DNA of 54,620 bases from Bacillota bacterium (GTDB lineage Bacteria; Bacillota; Clostridia; Christensenellales; Borkfalkiaceae), in contig QAKE01000010.1 of the NCBI GenBank assembly GCA_003343995.1, positions 1 to 54,620 on the forward strand. Reading direction: 5' to 3'. Under the pieces are notes generated by a model. It made no database searches, had not been told where the DNA came from, and was given only the letters and a program-made list of their open reading frames with translations. Numbering within the stretch: position 1 is the stretch's first letter; every line of letters starts with the position of its first letter. Made by a program: the position numbers and the translations under genes. Positions 49,218 through 54,620 of the stretch are shown in pieces.

Positions 49218-50375
49218 ATGAAAAAGATACTGATCACCGGCGCGAAAGGGTTTGTGGGAAAAAACCTCACGGTCACCTTAAACGCCATCAAGGAAGGCAA
49301 GGACAAGACGTTTCCGCTCTCTCCCGATTTCGAGCTTTTGTGCTATGATATCGACAGCGATAAATCGCTGCTCGACGAATATTGCCGCGAGTGCGATTTC
49401 GTCGTGCATCTCGCGGGCATCAACCGCCCGCAGGATCCCGCGGAGTTCATGAAGGGCAACTTCGGTTTTACCGACGAACTGTTGGACACCCTCGCAAAAT
49501 ACGGCAGTAAAGCGCCGGTGATTTTAAGCTCCTCCATTCAGGCGGAGCTGGAAAACGACTACGGCAAAAGCAAAAAAGCGGGGGAAGAACGCCTCTTTCA
49601 ATACGGGGAAGAGCACGGCGTAAAGGTGTACGTGTACCGTTTTCCCAATCTTTTCGGCAAATGGTGCCGCCCCAACTACAACAGCGTTGTGGCGACCTTT
49701 TGCAACAACGTGGCGCGCGGCATCGATATCCGCGTGAACGATCCGAAAACCGAACTTACGCTCGTTTATATCGACGACATCGTGCGGGCGATCATCGAGC
49801 TCATCGCCGAGGACGGCGCGGAGGAGAGCGGGTACGTGTTCGTGCATAAGGAATACCGCGTAACCCTCGGGCGCATCGCGGAGCTCATCATGTCCTTCAA
49901 GGCGTCGCGGGAAACGGGGCTCGTGCCCGATTTGTCCGATCCTTTCGTCAAAAAACTGCACGCCACCTATACGAGCTATATCCCCGAACGGGAATTTTCC
50001 TATCCCTTGACGATGCATACCGACGAGCGCGGCAGCTTTACCGAAATTCTGCGCACCGCCGGCGCGGGGCAGTTTTCCGTCAACATTTCCAAGGCGGGCA
50101 TCACGAAGGGCGAACACTGGCACCACACGAAAAACGAAAAGTTTCTGGTGGTCAGCGGCAGGGGCGTGATCCGTTTCAGAAATATTTTTTCCGACGAAAT
50201 TTTGGAATATTACGTTTCCGGCGACAAGCTGGAAGTGGTGGATATCCCCACGGGGTATACGCACAATATCGAAAATCTGGGCGATACCGATATGGTGACG
50301 TTTATGTGGTGCAACGAATGTTTCAATCCCGAACGTCCTGACACCTATTTTTTGAAGGTGAACGAACATGAGTAA
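49218..50375 (+). CDS. capF: Bifunctional epimerase/reductase CapF (FnlB)
   Basis: A 385-residue two-domain enzyme, second in the UDP-L-FucNAc pathway. Residues 1-245 are an SDR reductase (MKKILITGAKGFVGKNLTVT, SSSIQAELENDYGKSKKAGE) and 265-385 a cupin epimerase (FTEILRTAGAGQFSVNISKA, GEHWHHTKNEKFLVV, with zinc-type histidines). The cupin acts first (C3 epimerisation), then the SDR reduces C4 to give the L-talose form. 15 bases after capE; overlaps capG by eight. Confidence 0.95.
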   Translation: MKKILITGAKGFVGKNLTVTLNAIKEGKDKTFPLSPDFELLCYDIDSDKSLLDEYCRECDFVVHLAGINRPQDPAEFMKGNFGFTDELLDTLAKYGSKAPVILSSSIQAELENDYGKSKKAGEERLFQYGEEHGVKVYVYRFPNLFGKWCRPNYNSVVATFCNNVARGIDIRVNDPKTELTLVYIDDIVRAIIELIAEDGAEESGYVFVHKEYRVTLGRIAELIMSFKASRETGLVPDLSDPFVKKLHATYTSYIPEREFSYPLTMHTDERGSFTEILRTAGAGQFSVNISKAGITKGEHWHHTKNEKFLVVSGRGVIRFRNIFSDEILEYYVSGDKLEVVDIPTGYTHNIENLGDTDMVTFMWCNECFNPERPDTYFLKVNEHE

Positions 50376-51507
50376 ATTAAAACTGATGACCATTGTCGGC
50401 ACGCGGCCGGAAATCATCCGCCTTTCGGAAGTCATCAAAAAGTGCGATCGGTATTTCGATCAGACGCTGGTGCATACCGGTCAGAATTATGACTATGAGC
50501 TCAATCAGGTGTTTTTTGAGGATTTAGACCTCCGCGCGCCCGATTGTTATCTCAACGTGGTGGGAAAGGACCTCGGCGAAACGATGGGCAACGTCCTTGC
50601 GAAATCGTACGCGCTGATGGCGGAAAGAAAGCCGGACGCCGTGCTGGTGCTGGGGGATACGAACTCCTGCCTGTCGGCGATTTCCGCAAAGCGGCTGCAC
50701 ATTCCCATCTTTCACATGGAGGCGGGCAACCGCTGTTTCGACGAATGTCTGCCGGAGGAAACCAACCGCCGCATCGTCGATCATATTTCCGACGTGAACC
50801 TCTGTTATTCCGAGCACGCCCGCCGCTATCTCAATGCGGAAGGCACGGCGAAGGAGCGCACGTACGTCACCGGTTCGCCGATGGCGGAGGTGCTCCGCGC
50901 GAATTTCGATAAAATCGAAAAGAGCCGCGCGCTCGAAGAGCTGGGGCTGGAGAAGAAAAGATATTTCCTTTTGTCGGCGCACAGAGAGGAAAACATCGAT
51001 ACGGAGGAGAATTTTTTCTCTTTGATGAACGCGGTAAACGCCTTGGCGGAAAAGTACGGTATGCCCATCGTGTATTCCACCCATCCGCGCAGCGCGAAGT
51101 ATATCGAAAAGCGGAAATTCGAATTTCACCCGCTGGTGCGCCGTCTGAAGCCCTTCGGGTTCAGCGATTACAACAATCTGCAAATGAACGCCTACTGCTG
51201 CGTTTCCGACAGCGGCACGCTGCCGGAGGAAAGCGCGTTTTACCATTCCGTAGGAAAGGACATCGCCGCGGTGTGCATCCGCACGAGCACCGAGCGTCCC
51301 GAGGCGCTCGATAAAGGCGCGTTCGTGCTGGCGGGCATCACGACGGAGCAGGTGCTGCAGGCGGTGGATACCGCCGTCGCCATGGTGGAAAACGGCGATT
51401 TGTGCGAAAACGTTCCCGTTTACACGGAGGACGTGTCGAACAAAGTGGTCAAACTCATTCAAAGCTATACGGGCGTCGTAAACAAAATGGTCTGGCGGAA
51501 ATATTAA
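50368..51507 (+). CDS. capG: UDP-N-acetylglucosamine 2-epimerase family (CapG/FnlC)
   Basis: A 379-residue non-hydrolysing 2-epimerase that converts the talose intermediate to UDP-N-acetyl-L-fucosamine. TIVGTRPEIIRLSEVI, HTGQNYDYELNQVFF, VLGDTNSCLSAISAKRLHIP, FHMEAGNRCFDECLPEETNR and SDSGTLPEESAFY are the full WecB-family signature. The CapG branch is inferred from its place after capE-capF and from the GNRCFDECLPEE variant. Overlaps capF by eight bases. Confidence 0.95.
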   Translation: MSKLKLMTIVGTRPEIIRLSEVIKKCDRYFDQTLVHTGQNYDYELNQVFFEDLDLRAPDCYLNVVGKDLGETMGNVLAKSYALMAERKPDAVLVLGDTNSCLSAISAKRLHIPIFHMEAGNRCFDECLPEETNRRIVDHISDVNLCYSEHARRYLNAEGTAKERTYVTGSPMAEVLRANFDKIEKSRALEELGLEKKRYFLLSAHREENIDTEENFFSLMNAVNALAEKYGMPIVYSTHPRSAKYIEKRKFEFHPLVRRLKPFGFSDYNNLQMNAYCCVSDSGTLPEESAFYHSVGKDIAAVCIRTSTERPEALDKGAFVLAGITTEQVLQAVDTAVAMVENGDLCENVPVYTEDVSNKVVKLIQSYTGVVNKMVWRKY

Positions 51508-51525
51508 GCCGAAAGGATAGAGGAT

Positions 51526-53349
51526 ATGCAAGCGTTGATGTTGGCTGCCGGCATGGGCAAGCGGCTGGGAAAATATACGGGCGATAACACCAAATGCATG
51601 GTGGAGGTCGCGGGGAAGAAACTGATCGATCGCGCGGTGGATGCCGTGATCGAGGCGGGCATTCGGAAATTCGTGCTCGTCGTGGGGTATAAGGCGGAGC
51701 ATCTTACCCGTTATATCGAGGAAAAATACGCCGCCGCCCCCGTCGATTTCGTGTTTATTTATAACAGAGAATATGCCGCGACCAACAATATTTACAGCTT
51801 TTATCTCGCGCGGGAGGAGCTGATCAAGGACGATACCGTTCTTTTGGAATCCGACTTGATTTTCGATTGTTCGCTCATTCGGCGCGTGTGCGAATGCGAG
51901 GACGAAAACCTCGCCGTCGTGGCAAAGTACGAATCGTGGATGGACGGTACGGTGGTCACCTGCGACGAAAGCGGTAAAATCACGCAGTTCATCGAAAAGG
52001 CGGATATGAATTACGCCCTGCTTTCGCAGTATTATAAAACGGTAAACGTTTACAAACTTTCCAAAAAATTTTCCCAGAACGTCTATTTGCCGTTTCTGAA
52101 GGCGTATATGCAGGCGTACGGCAAAAACTGCTATTACGAAGCGGTGCTCAAGGTCGTCGCGCACCTGTCTTTAAGCGAACTGAAGGCGTTTTTTATGGAC
52201 GATTTGCCTTGGTATGAAATCGACAGCGCCGCCGACCTCGATATTGCGAACGTGCTATTCGCCGACGGGGGCGGGTACGATTTGCTCATTTCCAAATTCG
52301 GCGGATATTGGCGTTATCCGAAACTGCTGGATTTTTGCTATCTCGTCAATCCCTATTTTCCGCCGAAAAAGTTCACCGAAAAACTTTCTTCGGAGTTTTC
52401 CTCGCTGCTCACCGCCTATCCTTCGGGGCTCAACATACAAAACATGAATGCGGAAAGCGTGTTCGGCGTGTCGCATAACCGCATCCTCGTCGGCAACGGG
52501 GCGGCGGAGCTCATCAACGCGCTGGGCGCGGTGTGCCGCGGTCGGTTTGCGGTGAGTTTGCCCACGTTCAACGAATACGTGCGCTGTTTCCGCAACGCCG
52601 AAGTCGTTCCGATCGATAATTCCGTGCGGGATTATCGGCTCGATTTTGCGGCGTTGTGCAAAGCTGCGGAAACTTCCGAATGGCTGTGCGTCGTATCGCC
52701 GGATAACCCCAGCGGTTGCCTGTTGAGCAAGCAGGAAGTGCTCGCGCTGGCGGAGCATTGCGAAAAATTCGGCACGCAGCTCGTCGTCGACGAGTCGTTC
52801 ATCGATTTTGCCGACGCGGAAAAAAGATATACCTTGCTCGACGACGCGATTTTAGACGGGCATAGCAATCTGACCGTGATCAAGAGTATCAGCAAATCGT
52901 ACGGCGTGCCGGGGCTGCGGCTCGGCGTGCTTGCCTCCGGCAACGCGGATTTGATCGCGTCCGTCCGCAGGGAAATGCAGGTTTGGAACATCAACAGTTT
53001 TGCGGAATATTTTTTGCAGATCTTCAATCTCTACGCCAAATATTACGTGCGCGCGTGCGATAAAATCGCAAAGGAGCGCCGCCGCTTTACGGCGGAGCTT
53101 TCCAAGCTGAACGTTTACGTTTATCCTTCGCAGGCGAACTTTATCATGGTCGATTTAAAGCAGGTGAATTCTTATGAATTTTGCGTGCGCATGATGGAAA
53201 AGCACAATATTTTGATCAAGGATCTTTCCTCTAAAAATTACTTCGAGGGGAAAAACTTCATCCGCGTGGCGATACGGGACGAGAAGGATAACGACATTTT
53301 CCTCGCCGCGATAAAAGATAGCTTGACTAACGGGCGCGAAATGCGTTAA
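51526..53349 (+). CDS. LicC-like cytidylyltransferase fused to a CobD/HisC-like PLP enzyme
   Basis: A 607-residue fusion. Residues 1-240 are a LicC-type nucleotidyltransferase: LAAGMGKRLGKYTGDNTKCM is the nucleotide loop, and YAATNNIYSFYLAREEL and LLESDLIFD carry the metal Asp. Residues about 255-600 are a class I/II fold PLP enzyme: VGNGAAELINALGAV, VVSPDNPSGCLLSKQE, VVDESFIDF and the Schiff-base lysine Lys457 in SISKSYGVPGLRLGV, closest in pattern to histidinol-phosphate aminotransferase and CobD decarboxylase. Logically the PLP half makes a phospho-amine (ethanolamine phosphate, serinol phosphate or aminoethylphosphonate) and the LicC half activates it with CTP. The LicD enzyme at 42153 would then use it. 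Substrate not proven. Confidence 0.88.
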   Translation: MQALMLAAGMGKRLGKYTGDNTKCMVEVAGKKLIDRAVDAVIEAGIRKFVLVVGYKAEHLTRYIEEKYAAAPVDFVFIYNREYAATNNIYSFYLAREELIKDDTVLLESDLIFDCSLIRRVCECEDENLAVVAKYESWMDGTVVTCDESGKITQFIEKADMNYALLSQYYKTVNVYKLSKKFSQNVYLPFLKAYMQAYGKNCYYEAVLKVVAHLSLSELKAFFMDDLPWYEIDSAADLDIANVLFADGGGYDLLISKFGGYWRYPKLLDFCYLVNPYFPPKKFTEKLSSEFSSLLTAYPSGLNIQNMNAESVFGVSHNRILVGNGAAELINALGAVCRGRFAVSLPTFNEYVRCFRNAEVVPIDNSVRDYRLDFAALCKAAETSEWLCVVSPDNPSGCLLSKQEVLALAEHCEKFGTQLVVDESFIDFADAEKRYTLLDDAILDGHSNLTVIKSISKSYGVPGLRLGVLASGNADLIASVRREMQVWNINSFAEYFLQIFNLYAKYYVRACDKIAKERRRFTAELSKLNVYVYPSQANFIMVDLKQVNSYEFCVRMMEKHNILIKDLSSKNYFEGKNFIRVAIRDEKDNDIFLAAIKDSLTNGREMR

Positions 53350-53373
53350 AACGGTATATGAACGAGGAGTTGA

Positions 53374-54468
53374 ATGAAATTTATTATTGTTGGCGGCGGC
53401 AATATCGGCACTGTTTTAGCGGGGGAGCTAAGGCGGCTTCACCCCTATGCGGAAATATATATACTGACTTCTAATAAAAATAAATGGCAAAACCGTGTGA
53501 AAGTTTATAACGAACAACAGCAATTGGCATATACCGCTGAAAATCTTCGTATCACAGAGGAATTTATTCCCGACGGAGATATATATTTTTACACGTTGCC
53601 GAAACAAGTGCTTTCGTCTGTAATAACGCAACATTTAAATTTATTGCAAAACAATAACGCGGTGTTTATGTTTTTACCGGGGACAGGCGGATTGGAATAT
53701 TTACTGCCCGCCGAGAAAAAAATAACGTTTATCGGATTGCAAAGAGTGCCCTATATTGCAAGGATCAAAGAATACGGGCGCAGCGCATATTTGCTTAGCA
53801 AAAAAAGCGAAATATTTTATGCCGAAATCGGAAAAAGCTCAAACGTCGATCTTAAAGAACTTTTCGGGATTGCGAGCGTTCGGCTGCACAATTATTTGGA
53901 AGTTACGCTTACGCCGTCGAACCCGTTATTGCATACGGCAAGATTATTTGCAATTTTTTCAGATAAACCGATAGATTACGAATATGAAAGAGAAATTCTT
54001 TTTTATGAAGAGTGGACAAATAAAACGTCTGAGATATTGATTGCGTGCGATGCCTCCTTGCAGAAAATATTGCAAACAATCAAGGGATTGGAATTATCCT
54101 ATGTACATTCGTTATTGGCGCATTACGAGGTTTCAGATGCTTTGTCTATGACGGAAAAAATAAAAAGTATTCGGGCATTTAAAGGTATACCTGCGCCTAT
54201 GAAACAAATCGATAATCGTTATACCGCAGATTTGAGTTCAAGATATTTTCAGGAGGATTTTTCTTACGGGTTACTGATTATAAAAGCTATCGGCAATCTT
54301 TGCGATGTGGAGACACCGGAAATTGATATGATTTTACGGTGGTTTGAAACCATTTCCAAAGAAAGTTTGTTAGATAAAAATAACCGCGTTATTATAAATA
54401 AAAAATTCAATTTGCCGCAAAATGCGGGAATTGATTCCGTTGAAAAACTGCAACGCTATTATCATTAA
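53374..54468 (+). CDS. Opine/octopine dehydrogenase family protein
   Basis: A 364-residue NAD(P)-dependent enzyme. MKFIIVGGGNIGTVLAGELR is the Rossmann nucleotide site; TPSNPLLHTARLFAIF is the family's Asn-His catalytic strand; and IKSIRAFKGIPAPM with RYFQEDFSYGLLIIKAIGNL matches the NAD/NADP octopine/nopaline dehydrogenase C-terminal domain (RYL.EDI..GLVPI). Such enzymes reductively join an amino acid to a 2-keto acid. At the end of a polysaccharide locus it may make an amino-acid substituent such as an N-(1-carboxyethyl)-amino acid. Strongly AT-rich, unlike capE-capG before it. Confidence 0.85.
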   Translation: MKFIIVGGGNIGTVLAGELRRLHPYAEIYILTSNKNKWQNRVKVYNEQQQLAYTAENLRITEEFIPDGDIYFYTLPKQVLSSVITQHLNLLQNNNAVFMFLPGTGGLEYLLPAEKKITFIGLQRVPYIARIKEYGRSAYLLSKKSEIFYAEIGKSSNVDLKELFGIASVRLHNYLEVTLTPSNPLLHTARLFAIFSDKPIDYEYEREILFYEEWTNKTSEILIACDASLQKILQTIKGLELSYVHSLLAHYEVSDALSMTEKIKSIRAFKGIPAPMKQIDNRYTADLSSRYFQEDFSYGLLIIKAIGNLCDVETPEIDMILRWFETISKESLLDKNNRVIINKKFNLPQNAGIDSVEKLQRYYH

Positions 54469-54523
54469 AATACTTTAAGGCTATTTTGTTGCAATAATAA
54501 ACGTCCGTACCGAAAAAATGAAA

Positions 54524-54620
54524 TGCACCCCAAAAGTTTTGTCTGACTTTAGATAGATATTCTTGGGGAATTTTCGGGTAGGTAGGTTTTAACTGCCTAC
54601 CCGTTTTACGTTCCCGCGTG
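54524..54620 (+). mobile_element. Possible end of an IS3-family insertion sequence (continues beyond window)
   Basis: TGCACCCCAAAAG begins at 54524 and is close to the terminal repeats of IS3/IS150-group elements, which start with TG and contain a CCCCAAAAGTT core. No transposase frame fits in the remaining 97 bases. A terminator-like hairpin follows (54575-54607). The call rests on the short terminal pattern only. Confidence 0.35.
54575..54607 (+). terminator. Terminator-like hairpin at the end of the window
   Basis: CGGGTAGGTAG pairs with CTGCCTACCCG (one G-T wobble), seven-base loop, followed by TTTT. It could end the polysaccharide operon or belong to the putative insertion sequence. Confidence 0.7.

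Noticed and set aside
50524..52164. 546-codon minus-strand frame opposite capG and the fusion gene
   Set aside because: Shadow frame; the plus-strand genes have complete catalytic motifs across the whole stretch.

Overview
The window is about 54.6 kb of chromosome from an anaerobic, low-to-mid GC Bacillota, most likely an uncultured Clostridia (Christensenellales-like) gut bacterium. The reasons are strong Shine-Dalgarno sites and sigma-A promoters with 16-18 bp spacers, a SpoIIQ-like M23 protein, single-chain GlyRS, the cysE-cysS gene pair, BspA-type LRR lipoproteins and a glycyl radical enzyme. The lineage is an inference; no rRNA or tRNA gene, CRISPR array or prophage was seen.

Layout. 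(1) 1-7.5 kb: the end of tuf, the HU gene hup, a TetR-family repressor divergent from two small membrane proteins, a cardiolipin synthase, a degenerate glycerol-1-phosphate-dehydrogenase-like protein, and a YwmB-like/SpoIIQ-like pair. (2) 7.6-16.6 kb: an M1 aminopeptidase lipoprotein, an LRR lipoprotein, a TtcA-like tRNA thiolase, then small-multidrug-export, patatin and ComEC-like hydrolase genes in one operon, and a MacB-like ABC transporter. (3) 16.7-28.2 kb: an unusually dense set of aminoacyl-tRNA synthetases (GlyQS, GlnRS, a compact AlaRS, CysRS, SerRS) with cysE, a CvpA-like protein, ogt and a DeoR regulator. (4) 28.2-32.7 kb: an activase - glycyl radical enzyme - FGGY kinase operon of unknown substrate, whose first gene appears to be leaderless. 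(5) 32.85-36.4 kb: an HNH protein, then a probable ECF sigma factor cassette with a secreted C39-like cysteine-peptidase-fold protein, a single-pass membrane protein and an unknown protein.

(6) 36.4-37.0 kb is a gene-free, repeat- and hairpin-rich control region. (7) 37.0-54.5 kb is a capsular or cell-wall polysaccharide locus, all on the plus strand: initiating sugar-phosphate transferase, SDR epimerase, WbuB-like glycosyltransferase, N-acetyl-sugar amidotransferase, three more GT4-like glycosyltransferases, LicD, Wzy-like polymerase, Wzx flippase, the UDP-N-acetyl-L-fucosamine trio CapE/CapF/CapG, a LicC-like cytidylyltransferase fused to a CobD/HisC-like PLP enzyme, and an opine-dehydrogenase-like protein. 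The middle and the last gene are clearly more AT-rich than the flanks. The sequence just after the last gene resembles the end of an IS3-family element.

The most interesting candidates are the glycyl radical enzyme operon, the sigma/C39-like cassette, the control region with clustered AATATGCC motifs, and the proposal that the LicC-aminotransferase fusion makes a CDP-alkanolamine that the in-cluster LicD attaches to the glycan.
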